Assembly (NCBI RefSeq): GCF_047731265.1
Contig: NZ_CP159835.1
Coordinates: 2,232,001 to 2,296,000, forward strand
DNA from: Patiriisocius sp047731265
GTDB lineage: Bacteria; Bacteroidota; Bacteroidia; Flavobacteriales; Flavobacteriaceae
Reading direction: 5' to 3'
DNA length: 64,000 nucleotides
How positions within the stretch are numbered: position 1 is the stretch's first letter; each line of letters begins with the position of its first letter. A model generated the notes under the pieces. The model made no database searches. It was given only the letters and a program-made list of their open reading frames with translations, and was not told where the DNA came from. The position numbers and the translations under genes were made by a program. Positions 35,152-43,011 of the stretch are shown here, one piece after another.

Positions 35152-36579
35152 TTGAATACGTCCTTATTAAAAACTCCAATTGGTATTTTACTTTTGTTTA
35201 TTGGCTTCACAGGCTATAGTCAAATTGAAATTAAAAGTAAGATTGTTGATTTTGCAACCTTTACTCCTATTGAAAGTGCGAGCATCTATGTTCAAAACTC
35301 CACCGTTGGTGTTGTTAGTAATAGGGATGGTAGATTTGAGCTGTCAGTGCCACAAAAACTAGTTAATGATACCCTGATAATTTCTTCCATTGGGTATAAA
35401 AGTTATAAAAGTATTGTCAAAGATTTTGATGCTTCTATGGATATCTTTTTAGAAGAAGATGTTGCTTCGCTAGATGAAGTTTTATTGATAGCAGAAACAA
35501 GGCCTAAAACAGGTAATGATATCGTGCTTCGGGCCATTGAGGAATTGCCAGAAACATTACCTGACAGTTCTTACATTCAAAAAGGATTTTTACGACACAA
35601 AGAAAAAAACGCATCCGAATATAAATGGCTTATTGAAAGTGCAATAACATTGTACGATTCAAGTTACAATGCTGGGGCGAGAAAAAATTTGAAACTTAAT
35701 GTAGACGAAACCCGCAAAAGTTTTGATATGCGCAATGTGGATAGTCTTTTTGCCTATACGGCGTACCTCAAAAACAGAACGCGTAATAAAAAATTGCGTA
35801 AAAATAATTTGAGAAGAGATACCATTTCTACGTCGTCTTTGGTAAAGGCAATTCGCTGGAACGACGAGCGCGTAAATGGTTTGGATAAACTTTTTAGAGG
35901 TAAGTTAAATTTATTCAGAAACGCAAATCAATCCTTGGCGTTGTTTGGTGATCGTGTTTTAGAGAAGCATCAATTCAAACTAGACACGGTCTTGGTTGAA
36001 AATGGCAAGAAATTATATAAAGTCAAAATTTCAAAAGGAAGTGATTTTGTAGGGTTGAATACACCAGATATTTATAACGAGGGTTTTGAAGCAAAAGGAT
36101 GGTTGTATATTGACTGGGATTCGTATGCTATCAAGAAGGTTGAATACCAATTAATAGCCGCTTCAGACAATCAAAAGAAACGAAGTAAAAGTCTTTTTGG
36201 GACACTAGTAAATCATAAATTGGTTATGACCTATATGGAGTACCAAGGAAAGATGTACCCAAAATATATTTATTACGAAACTCCAAAACTGGTAAATGCA
36301 GGAGACCGTTCTAGCGATCAAGTAGACAAAGACGGCAATCCAACCCAAGACAAAAACGAATTTTATTACAACACTGTTCAGGAAATAGTTTTTACTGAAA
36401 TTATTCGTGATCACGATATTATTAAACAAGAACTTTCAAAAAAATGGTCTGAAGACATCTTTTCTCCAAGACCCTACCATCCAGAATTTTGGGAAGACTA
36501 CAATGTGCTGTTAGAAAGCGAAGAAGAAGATAAGTTGATACGAGATTTGAGTAGACGGGCTGGTTTGTTTAAGGAATAA
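35152..36579 (+). CDS. Carboxypeptidase-like regulatory domain surface protein
   Basis: 475 residues. A signal peptide (GILLLFIGFTGYSQ) precedes a CarboxypepD_reg domain (about 24-105; ESASIYVQNSTVGVVSNRDG and FELSVPQKL) and a C-terminal part of about 350 residues typical of Bacteroidota outer-envelope proteins (DNVxxxA-like repeats are not visible). The start is TTG at 35152; no in-frame ATG or GTG lies nearby. The family is recurrent in Flavobacteriaceae but its function is unknown to me. It lies 64 bp after the acyl-CoA dehydrogenase on the same strand. Confidence 0.8.
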   Translation: MNTSLLKTPIGILLLFIGFTGYSQIEIKSKIVDFATFTPIESASIYVQNSTVGVVSNRDGRFELSVPQKLVNDTLIISSIGYKSYKSIVKDFDASMDIFLEEDVASLDEVLLIAETRPKTGNDIVLRAIEELPETLPDSSYIQKGFLRHKEKNASEYKWLIESAITLYDSSYNAGARKNLKLNVDETRKSFDMRNVDSLFAYTAYLKNRTRNKKLRKNNLRRDTISTSSLVKAIRWNDERVNGLDKLFRGKLNLFRNANQSLALFGDRVLEKHQFKLDTVLVENGKKLYKVKISKGSDFVGLNTPDIYNEGFEAKGWLYIDWDSYAIKKVEYQLIAASDNQKKRSKSLFGTLVNHKLVMTYMEYQGKMYPKYIYYETPKLVNAGDRSSDQVDKDGNPTQDKNEFYYNTVQEIVFTEIIRDHDIIKQELSKKWSEDIFSPRPYHPEFWEDYNVLLESEEEDKLIRDLSRRAGLFKE

Positions 36580-36719
36580 TTGATTTAACATCTATTCTGC
36601 AGGAGATCAGGAGTGGGGTTTATTTTCTCAACTAAAAAGCTTTAATGATGTATAACAGTTGTTCTTGTAATATCAATACAATTTTGATTTGGAGCATATA
36701 GTATAATCAGAGAAATAAT

Positions 36720-36746
36720 AAAAGGGCACATTATAAATGCCCTTTT
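36720..36746. terminator. Bidirectional intrinsic terminator
   Basis: AAAAGGGCA (36720-36728) pairs with TGCCCTTTT (36738-36746). It lies between two convergent genes and has A/T runs on both sides. Confidence 0.8.
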
Positions 36747-36767
36747 TGGTTAATATTATAACAAGCA

Positions 36768-38030
36768 TTATTTCACATGATTCTTTACAGTAATTCTTTC
36801 CGCACGACTTATAGTGTTAAGCTCACTAAATATCAAGTTACTTTGTCTGCCTGAATAGTTAAATGAAGTAACTGAAGCCAAATCATCTTGGGTAGCTAAA
36901 GTCCCACTAAAGGTCTCAATTAAATCGCCATACTGGACTTGAATAGTATAGTTAGTAGAGCCTTGACCATTACTCTCATAATAATGTGCTTGAACCATAT
37001 AGTTGCCTAATGGAGCCGTTGAAGCCCAAAATATATTTTCTGGACCAAATCCATCTACGTCATCCACATCTAAATAGCCACCGCTTTGAGAGGTGGTGTT
37101 GGTATAATCTATTTGTTCTCCAGTTGGATCTGTTACCCATAAATCAATATCGCTAGTAGTATCCCAGACCAAAGTAACTTTTATAACACCAAAACCAGAA
37201 AAAAGCGCGCCTTCTGCAATTGCTATATTTTGCTCCCCAATCGTATTTAAAATGTTTTGAGTTTGGTCGATGATTCCTCCAATTCCCCCAAGGATCAATG
37301 AGTAACAAGCAACAGGGTCACCAGACTGACAACCCATTGTATCGGCTATATAACTATATATATTATTAGCAGACCCAAGTTGATTTATGACAATATTTTG
37401 GTTGTCTGAATTTTCATTAATTAGAGTGATTGCGTTTATAATAAGTGAACTACACGTTGCCAAAGCTATGGGTATTGCAAAACCAGCCGTACTGACAATC
37501 AAACCAGTTCCAGCGGTAATACAAGTTACCGTTCCTATTGCAATGCCCACTGCGCTTATTGCGACACTCGCCGCTTGTAAAGCCTCTCCAGGGTTTCTAG
37601 TTGGCGCTCTCTCGGGTATGACAATAGCGATGTCTCTGATATAATTTACTTGATTATCTTGTTTTAGAACACCTATATCAACCAATGTATTGTTTTGCTT
37701 GAATGCGAATAGAAAAACTGTATTGTCACTTGTTGTGATTCTATTTGGTAAAAGTGTGTATTCATCGATAACAACATTCATAAAGTCAGAACCATTAGTA
37801 TATATCAAGCCGTCTACATAAGAATCGCCATTTGTATCTATAGTTACAATGCGTTCGCCATTCTCATGTTGCAATATAATTGGCATCTCATTTATTCCTG
37901 TTTCTAGAATTCCCAAGCCTTTATAGAGTAAGTCTGAAGTTTGGATTTCATCGCTATCTTCATCCTGAGTGCAAGAAAAAGCCGTTGCAAATAGTATCAA
38001 GGTAAATATTAGTGTTTTTAAATAATTCAT
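36768..38030 (-). CDS. Lipoprotein with DUF2135-like domain
   Basis: 420 residues from ATG 38030, chosen because it starts a clean lipoprotein signal (MNYLKTLIFTLILFATAFSC, Cys20). An in-frame extension to 38087 has no signal logic. After a beta-rich N-terminal half, residues about 155-210 are a Gly/Ala/Val-rich hydrophobic stretch (SVAISAVGIAIGTVTCITAG, IVSTAGFAIPIALATCSSLI). The C-terminus is a DUF2135/YfaP-like beta-sandwich: VTLVWDTTSDIDLWVTDPTG, NIFWASTAPLGNYMVQAHYY. The domain is found in secreted proteins of unknown function. No operon partner. Confidence 0.78.
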   Translation of the reverse strand: MNYLKTLIFTLILFATAFSCTQDEDSDEIQTSDLLYKGLGILETGINEMPIILQHENGERIVTIDTNGDSYVDGLIYTNGSDFMNVVIDEYTLLPNRITTSDNTVFLFAFKQNNTLVDIGVLKQDNQVNYIRDIAIVIPERAPTRNPGEALQAASVAISAVGIAIGTVTCITAGTGLIVSTAGFAIPIALATCSSLIINAITLINENSDNQNIVINQLGSANNIYSYIADTMGCQSGDPVACYSLILGGIGGIIDQTQNILNTIGEQNIAIAEGALFSGFGVIKVTLVWDTTSDIDLWVTDPTGEQIDYTNTTSQSGGYLDVDDVDGFGPENIFWASTAPLGNYMVQAHYYESNGQGSTNYTIQVQYGDLIETFSGTLATQDDLASVTSFNYSGRQSNLIFSELNTISRAERITVKNHVK

Positions 38031-38150
38031 AATTAGAGTTTTAAGTGTTAATTGTTTTCTCATAAAATTAATTTTTATATGATACAACAGAAAAATGGAA
38101 ACACTTTTTGATGATTAGGCTTTTGTCTTTTCATCTTTCTTCTAAAAAAA

Positions 38151-38180
38151 AATCACAAATCACAATTCATAATTCATAAT
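38151..38180. repeat. Degenerate tandem of AATCACAA/AATTCATA units
   Basis: AATCACAAATCACAATTCAT followed by AATTCATAAT, immediately before the rpsU promoter. It is of the same general kind as the repeats near 6607 and 30167. Confidence 0.6.
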
Positions 38181-38186
38181 TTGTAG

Positions 38187-38194
38187 TATTTTTG
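38187..38194 (+). promoter_or_regulatory. Putative -7 element for rpsU
   Basis: TATTTTTG matches TAnnTTTG exactly, 30 bp before the rpsU ATG. The -33 TTG is not obvious at normal spacing. GAGAGGAGG just before the start (about 38204-38212) is an unusually strong Shine-Dalgarno sequence for this organism. Confidence 0.6.
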
Positions 38195-38223
38195 CCGTCC
38201 AATAGAGAGGAGGTTATGGAACT

Positions 38224-38418
38224 ATGTTAATTATACCAGTTAAAGACGGAGAAAATATAGACAGAGCGCTAAAACGTTTTAAGCGTAAGTTTGACCGCAC
38301 AGGAACAATGCGTCAGTTACGTTCACGTCAGGCATTCTCAAAGCCATCGGTCGTGAGAAGAAAACAAATACAGAAAGCACAGTACATACAAGGACTTAGA
38401 GATGCAGAAGAGATCTAG
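38224..38418 (+). CDS. rpsU: 30S ribosomal protein S21
   Basis: 64 residues: MLIIPVKDGENIDRALKRFK, then RKFDRTGTMRQLRSRQAFSK and a basic C-terminus. All match Bacteroidota S21. S21 sits at the mRNA exit channel near the anti-Shine-Dalgarno sequence. In this phylum, where Shine-Dalgarno use is largely suppressed, rpsU itself often keeps a strong one; here GAGAGGAGG sits about 12 bp upstream of the ATG. A terminator follows before the recombinase gene. Confidence 0.97.
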   Translation: MLIIPVKDGENIDRALKRFKRKFDRTGTMRQLRSRQAFSKPSVVRRKQIQKAQYIQGLRDAEEI

Positions 38419-38450
38419 TAGATTTCTTTGTTTTCAAAAAGTATTATAAT

Positions 38451-38485
38451 AAAAACCACTTTCAATTTTGAAAGTGGTTTTTTTT
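38451..38485 (+). terminator. Intrinsic terminator of rpsU
   Basis: ACCACTTTCAA pairs with TTGAAAGTGGT followed by eight T. It overlaps the long upstream extension of the recombinase frame, supporting the later start at 38540. Confidence 0.9.
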
Positions 38486-38539
38486 GTTCACCTTTCGATG
38501 GTCACTATGTTTGTGAATTCAATTCTTTTAACCAGAACT

Positions 38540-39427
38540 ATGTCAATTGTAAAATACTTAGAATATTTAGCTTTAGAAAAAAAGTATTCAAAAAACACGT
38601 TGATTGCTTATGAAAATGACCTGCAAACATTTGGGTCGTTTGTTTTGCAAAATTTTGAGATTGATAAACTAGCCGAAGTAAATTATAGTATGATTAGGAG
38701 CTGGATTGTCTCTATGGTTGATGAAGGTAAAAATAACCGTACTATAAATCGAAAGATAAGCTCATTACGAACTTTCTATAAATTTCTACTAAAAGTACAG
38801 GCAATTGAAACTACGCCTTTAGCAAAACACAAGGCGCTAAAAACAAGTACAAAAGTGCAGATCCCATTTTCAGAAGCTGAAATAACTGCTGTACTGGAAC
38901 ACTTAAGTGAAGCAAATGATTTTGAAACTACTCGAAATAAATTAATAGTCGAATTATTTTATTCAACTGGAATGCGAAGAGCAGAACTTGTTGGGCTGAA
39001 ATTAACCGATATTTCTCAGGCTCAAAAAACAATCAAGGTATTGGGCAAAAGAAATAAGGAGCGTTTTATCCCCTTATTACCGTCAGTATTAAACTCGCTT
39101 GCAAAATATTTGAAATTTAGAACTGAAATTGAGGATTCAGATTTAAATCAAAGTTTGTTGCTAACGTCAAAAGGAAAACCTGTTTACGAAGTATTAGTGT
39201 ATCGTATAATTAACAAATATTTTGAGCAAGTTTCTGCTAAGGTAAAAACGAGTCCTCATATTCTTAGGCATTCGTTTGCTACTCATTTATTGAATGAAGG
39301 AGCAGCGTTAAATGCTGTAAAGGAATTATTGGGTCATTCTAGCTTGGCATCAACACAAGTATATACCCACAATGATATAGCGGCGCTCAAAGAAGTATAT
39401 CGCAATGCACATCCTCGTAATTCTTGA
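38540..39427 (+). CDS. xerC: Tyrosine recombinase, XerC type
   Basis: 295 residues from ATG 38540 (SIVKYLEYLALEKKYSKNTL). A longer frame from 38468 would start inside the rpsU terminator and is rejected. The SAM-like N-domain is about 1-85 and the catalytic domain about 105-290. The active-site residues are visible: Arg in STGMRRAELVGL, Lys in VLGKRNKERFIPL, His and Arg in HILRHSFATHLLNEG, His in LGHSSLAS and the nucleophile Tyr in TQVYTHND. XerC resolves chromosome dimers with XerD at dif. Its location between rpsU and the tRNA-tuf cluster and the complete core fit the housekeeping enzyme, not a phage integrase. Confidence 0.92.
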   Translation: MSIVKYLEYLALEKKYSKNTLIAYENDLQTFGSFVLQNFEIDKLAEVNYSMIRSWIVSMVDEGKNNRTINRKISSLRTFYKFLLKVQAIETTPLAKHKALKTSTKVQIPFSEAEITAVLEHLSEANDFETTRNKLIVELFYSTGMRRAELVGLKLTDISQAQKTIKVLGKRNKERFIPLLPSVLNSLAKYLKFRTEIEDSDLNQSLLLTSKGKPVYEVLVYRIINKYFEQVSAKVKTSPHILRHSFATHLLNEGAALNAVKELLGHSSLASTQVYTHNDIAALKEVYRNAHPRNS

Positions 39428-39542
39428 ATTTTTATTTTTGAAATAATAATGAATTTATTCGTTAGATTCTGAACATAGAAGGGAAATAGATTGCCAAAAA
39501 GATATTTTTAAATAAATCAACTAATTTTTTTTAAAAAATGTT

Positions 39543-39571
39543 TTGAGAAGATAAATAATTACCTACATTTG
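39543..39571 (+). promoter_or_regulatory. Promoter of the tRNA-tuf operon
   Basis: TTG at 39543-39545, an 18-bp spacer, then TACATTTG at 39564-39571, a textbook -33/-7 pair. Transcription should begin at about 39575-39578, at or in the following hairpin. Confidence 0.8.
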
Positions 39572-39572
39572 C

Positions 39573-39599
39573 AGTCCGTTAGAAATAGCGGACTTTTTT
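39573..39599 (+). promoter_or_regulatory. Terminator-like hairpin directly at the transcription start
   Basis: AGTCCGTTA-GAAA-TAGCGGACT forms a 9-bp stem with a GNRA tetraloop, followed by TTTTTT. It begins one base after the -7 box, so it lies at or within the first few bases of the transcript. It may be an attenuator, a 5' stabiliser or a short RNA. Its position is unusual. Confidence 0.65.
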
Positions 39600-39633
39600 A
39601 TGCTGAATTTTTCAGTTTAAAAAGCAGTAAAAA

Positions 39634-39707
39634 GCCGATGTAGCTCAGCTGGCTAGAGCAGCTGATTTGTAATCAGCAGGTCGTGGGTTCGAGTCCCTCC
39701 ATCGGCT
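39634..39707 (+). tRNA. tRNA-Thr (anticodon TGT)
   Basis: A cloverleaf with acceptor GCCGATG/CATCGGC, D-arm GCTCAGCTGGCTAGAGC, anticodon stem CTGAT/ATCAG with loop TTGTAAT giving TGT, and T-arm GTGGGTTCGAGTCCCTC. It reads ACA and is the first gene of the tRNA-tuf operon. No CCA is encoded. Confidence 0.97.
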
Positions 39708-39768
39708 CTTAAATTTTGAAATATTGCATTAATTTTGAGTCTAAATTTTTAGAATTTAAAATTAGATT

Positions 39769-39850
<82 letters not shown>

Positions 39851-39947
39851 CATTGTCACCCTTTTGTTTGCGGTGGTAAAAAGTAAAGAATGTAGTTCTT
39901 AAAAATATTGAAGTTTGAAAATCTTGTCATGAGGTTTTCTTTTAAAA

Positions 39948-40020
39948 GCGGGAGTAGCTCAGTTGGTAGAGCATCAGCCTTCCAAGCTGAATGTCGCCAG
40001 TTCGAACCTGGTCTCCCGCT
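39948..40020 (+). tRNA. tRNA-Gly (anticodon TCC)
   Basis: 73 nt. Acceptor GCGGGAG/CTCCCGC, D-arm GCTCAGTTGGTAGAGC, anticodon stem TCAGC/GCTGA with loop CTTCCAA giving TCC, T-arm GCCAGTTCGAACCTGGT. It reads GGA. Confidence 0.97.
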
Positions 40021-40104
40021 CTATAAAAGTTAAAAGTTAATAGTTGTTGGTTTAGTATTTAAGTCTAACTATAAACTTTAAACCTGGAACCTGCAAATAA
40101 TAAA

Positions 40105-40176
40105 GCCGGTGTAGCTCAGGGGTAGAGCGTTTCCTTGGTAAGGAAGAGGTCACGAGTTCAATTCTCGTCATTGGCT
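40105..40176 (+). tRNA. tRNA-Thr (anticodon GGT)
   Basis: 72 nt. The acceptor GCCGGTG/CATTGGC includes two adjacent G-U pairs. The anticodon loop TTGGTAA gives GGT, and the T-arm is CACGAGTTCAATTCTCGT. It reads ACC/ACU. Together with the TGT isoacceptor it gives two Thr tRNAs in one operon. Confidence 0.95.
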
Positions 40177-40234
40177 CAAAAATTTTAGAATTCGATTAAA
40201 CACTAATAAATAACTAAGTTTAAATTAATACACA

Positions 40235-41422
40235 ATGGCAAAAGCAACATACGATCGGTCAAAACCACACTTAAATGTAGGTACTATTGGACACGTAGAT
40301 CACGGTAAAACAACATTAACAGCTGCTATTACTAAGGTGATGGCTGATGCTGGTTTTTCAGAAGCTTCGGCTTTTGACCAAATTGACAACGCTCCTGAAG
40401 AAAAAGAGCGAGGTATAACTATTAACTCTTCTCACGTTGAATATGCGACGGCTAATCGTCATTATGCACACGTTGATTGTCCAGGTCACGCCGATTATGT
40501 AAAAAACATGGTTACTGGTGCTGCTCAAATGGACGGTGCTATTTTAGTTGTTGCTGCAACAGATGGTCCAATGCCACAAACACGCGAGCATATCCTGTTA
40601 GGACGTCAGGTGGGTATTCCACGTATGGTTGTATTTATGAATAAAGTAGATATGGTTGATGACGACGAATTGCTTGAACTAGTTGAGATGGAGATCAGAG
40701 ATCTTTTATCCTTCTACGAGTATGATGGTGATAATGGACCTGTAATCGCTGGATCTGCATTAGGTGCATTGAATGGTGAGCAAAAATGGGTTGATTCTGT
40801 TATTGAATTAATGGAAGCGGTTGATACTTGGATAGAAGAGCCTTTAAGAGAGATTGATAAGCCTTTTTTAATGCCTATCGAGGATGTATTTTCAATTACT
40901 GGTCGTGGAACTGTAGCTACAGGTCGTATCGAAACGGGTATTGCTAATACTGGAGATCCTGTTGAGATTATTGGTATGGGAGCTGAGAAATTAACTTCTA
41001 CTATTACGGGTATTGAAATGTTCCGTCAAATCCTTGATAGAGGTGAGGCTGGAGATAACGCTGGTATTCTTTTAAGAGGTATTGAGAAGTCAATGATTTC
41101 TAGAGGAATGGTAATTGTTAAACCAGGTTCGGTAACACCACACGCTAAGTTTAAGGCTGAGGTTTATATTTTGAAGAAGGAAGAGGGTGGTCGTCATACA
41201 CCATTCCATAATAATTATCGTCCACAGTTTTATGCGCGTACGACAGATGTTACTGGAACAATATCGCTTCCAGAAGGTGTAGAGATGGTAATGCCAGGAG
41301 ATAACTTAACTATTCACGTTGAGCTTCTTCAAACTATCGCTATGTCTGTAGGTTTGCGTTTTGCAATTCGTGAAGGCGGTAGAACAGTAGGTGCAGGTCA
41401 AGTTACTGAGATTTTAGACTAA
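40235..41422 (+). CDS. tuf: Translation elongation factor Tu
   Basis: 395 residues, full length. GTP-binding motifs are GHVDHGKTTL (G1), GITIN (G2), DCPGHADYVKNMVTGA (G3), NKVDMVDD (G4) and GSALGAL (G5). Domains II and III follow with TGRGTVATGRIETG and QFYARTTDVTG. It delivers aminoacyl-tRNA to the ribosome. It is embedded between four upstream tRNA genes and tRNA-Trp. A hairpin follows that may reduce read-through to the secE-rpoC genes. Confidence 0.98.
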   Translation: MAKATYDRSKPHLNVGTIGHVDHGKTTLTAAITKVMADAGFSEASAFDQIDNAPEEKERGITINSSHVEYATANRHYAHVDCPGHADYVKNMVTGAAQMDGAILVVAATDGPMPQTREHILLGRQVGIPRMVVFMNKVDMVDDDELLELVEMEIRDLLSFYEYDGDNGPVIAGSALGALNGEQKWVDSVIELMEAVDTWIEEPLREIDKPFLMPIEDVFSITGRGTVATGRIETGIANTGDPVEIIGMGAEKLTSTITGIEMFRQILDRGEAGDNAGILLRGIEKSMISRGMVIVKPGSVTPHAKFKAEVYILKKEEGGRHTPFHNNYRPQFYARTTDVTGTISLPEGVEMVMPGDNLTIHVELLQTIAMSVGLRFAIREGGRTVGAGQVTEILD

Positions 41423-41442
41423 TTAGATTAAATAAATAAGAG

Positions 41443-41480
41443 GTCAAAGGTGTTCTGTTTTTGCAGGGCGCCTTGACTTT
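41443..41480 (+). terminator. Hairpin terminator or attenuator after tuf
   Basis: GTCAAAGGTGTTCTG can pair with CAGGGCGCCTTGAC (one A bulge, several G-U pairs), followed by TTTTATAA. Since tRNA-Trp and secE follow without an obvious new promoter, it may act as a partial terminator that tunes the ratio of EF-Tu to downstream genes. Confidence 0.6.
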
Positions 41481-41517
41481 TATAACGGGTTTACCTGTCT
41501 TGATAGGCATCCGAAGC

Positions 41518-41537
41518 ATAAATCATTAATGATTTAT
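41518..41537. repeat. 20-bp perfect palindrome before tRNA-Trp
   Basis: ATAAATCATTAATGATTTAT is fully self-complementary and ends two bases before tRNA-Trp. It could be a processing hairpin or an operator; no T-run follows. Confidence 0.8.
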
Positions 41538-41539
41538 AT

Positions 41540-41612
41540 ACGGGTTTAGCTCAGTTGGTAGAGCACTGGTCTCCAAAACCAGGTGTCGTGAGTTCGAGCC
41601 TCGCAACCCGTG
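41540..41612 (+). tRNA. tRNA-Trp (anticodon CCA)
   Basis: 73 nt. Acceptor ACGGGTT/AACCCGT, D-arm GCTCAGTTGGTAGAGC, anticodon stem CTGGT/ACCAG with loop CTCCAAA giving CCA, T-arm GTGAGTTCGAGCCTCGC. A Trp tRNA between tuf and secE is a conserved arrangement in many bacteria. Confidence 0.97.
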
Positions 41613-41734
41613 CAAAAAGAAACGAACCGTGAATGTTCGAGACAACAGGTTAATATTGAGTTGGTTTTCTTTTTTTGAAGACTGTTTTGAAGAAAGCGTC
41701 ATAAGCCATACAAATACGATAACATCTTTTAGAA

Positions 41735-41920
41735 ATGATAAATTATATTAAAGAGTCTTATAGCGAACTAACAAATCATGTCACTTGGACACCTTGGGCT
41801 GAAGCACAAAGGTTAACAGTTATTGTGGCAGTATTTTCAATTGTCCTAGCGCTAGTGGTATGGGGAGTTGATAGTGTGTTTAGTAATGTTATAGCTTATT
41901 ACTTTGAGTTAATTAAATAA
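41735..41920 (+). CDS. secE: Preprotein translocase subunit SecE
   Basis: 61 residues with the single C-terminal membrane helix (RLTVIVAVFSIVLALVVWGV) preceded by an amphipathic helix (YIKESYSELTNHVTWTPWAE). This is the short one-helix SecE. It clamps SecY in the inner-membrane translocon. It is followed after 5 bp by nusG, the universal pairing. Confidence 0.94.
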   Translation: MINYIKESYSELTNHVTWTPWAEAQRLTVIVAVFSIVLALVVWGVDSVFSNVIAYYFELIK

Positions 41921-41925
41921 TAAGA

Positions 41926-42480
41926 ATGACGGAAACAAAAAGTATAAAAAAGTGGTATGTAGTCCGTTCAGTAAGTGGACAGGAGAATAAGATCAAGGAA
42001 TATCTTGAATCTGAGATAACGCGTCTTAATTTGTCAGATTATATAGAACAAATTCTTGTTCCTACTGAGAAAGTAATTCAGGTTCGTAATGGTAAAAAAG
42101 TTCAGAAAGAACGTGTTTTCTTTCCAGGATACATTATGGTTCAGGCAAGTCTTGTTGGTGAAATTCCGCATATTATTAAAGGTATAAATGGAGTAATAGG
42201 ATTTCTTGGTGAAGTGAAAGGTGGAGAGCCTGTCCCGTTGCGTCAAGCTGAGGTTAACAGAATGTTAGGGAAGGTTGATGAACTCTCCGTTAAAGATGAT
42301 AACATTAATATTCCATTTATCATTGGAGAAACAATAAAAGTGGTAGATGGTCCTTTTAATGGATTTAATGGTACGGTCGAGAAGATAAATGAAGAAAAGC
42401 GTAAGCTTGAAGTAATGGTTAAGATTTTTGGAAGAAAGACACCATTAGAGTTGAGTTATATGCAAGTTGAAAAAGTATAA
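41926..42480 (+). CDS. nusG: Transcription termination/antitermination factor NusG
   Basis: 184 residues: an NGN domain (KKWYVVRSVSGQENKIKEYL, FFPGYIMVQASL) and a C-terminal KOW domain (IKVVDGPFNGFNGTVEKINE). NusG binds RNA polymerase and modulates pausing, termination and coupling to the ribosome. The normal length is close to 180 residues. Position between secE and rplK is canonical. Confidence 0.97.
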   Translation: MTETKSIKKWYVVRSVSGQENKIKEYLESEITRLNLSDYIEQILVPTEKVIQVRNGKKVQKERVFFPGYIMVQASLVGEIPHIIKGINGVIGFLGEVKGGEPVPLRQAEVNRMLGKVDELSVKDDNINIPFIIGETIKVVDGPFNGFNGTVEKINEEKRKLEVMVKIFGRKTPLELSYMQVEKV

Positions 42481-42556
42481 TTGTTACACGCTATATAATA
42501 GATTCTTTCTGAGGCTTCCACTTTAGAGATAATCACGTTTAATTAAAAATTAGAGA

Positions 42557-42997
42557 ATGGCAAAAGAAGTCAGTAAAGTAGTAAAATTGCAAGTTCGTGG
42601 AGGTGCGGCAAATCCGTCACCACCAGTTGGACCCGCTTTAGGTGCTGCCGGTGTGAACATCATGGAGTTCTGTAAGCAATTTAATGCTAGAACACAGGAT
42701 AAACAAGGAAAGGTATTGCCAGTTGCGATTACGGTTTATAAGGATAAGTCTTTTGACTTCGTTATAAAAACACCGCCAGCAGCAGTGCAGATTCTTGAAG
42801 CTACGAAGGTCAAAAAAGGATCTGGTGAGCCACATGTAAAAAAGGTAGGTACCATTACTTGGGATCAAATTAGAGCTATTGCAGAAGACAAAATGCCCGA
42901 TTTAAACGCGTTTACGGTAGAAAGTGCTATGAAAATGGTTGCTGGTACTGCGCGCTCTATGGGAATCAAAACAAAAGGTGATGCGCCTTTTAACTAA
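42557..42997 (+). CDS. rplK: 50S ribosomal protein L11
   Basis: 146 residues. Signatures are VKLQVRGGAANPSPPVGPAL, GVNIMEFCKQFNART and the C-terminal ARSMGIKTKGD. L11 forms the GTPase-associated centre with L10 and L7/L12, and binds 23S rRNA around nucleotide 1070. First ribosomal gene of the L11-L1-L10-L12 cluster; rplA follows after 14 bp. Confidence 0.98.
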   Translation: MAKEVSKVVKLQVRGGAANPSPPVGPALGAAGVNIMEFCKQFNARTQDKQGKVLPVAITVYKDKSFDFVIKTPPAAVQILEATKVKKGSGEPHVKKVGTITWDQIRAIAEDKMPDLNAFTVESAMKMVAGTARSMGIKTKGDAPFN

Positions 42998-43011
42998 AAA
43001 GAATCTATAAA

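Noticed and set aside
38468..39427. XerC-type recombinase as part of a mobile element
   Set aside because: It sits in the conserved rpsU-tRNA-tuf neighbourhood with no att-like repeats, phage genes or cargo; housekeeping XerC is the simpler reading.
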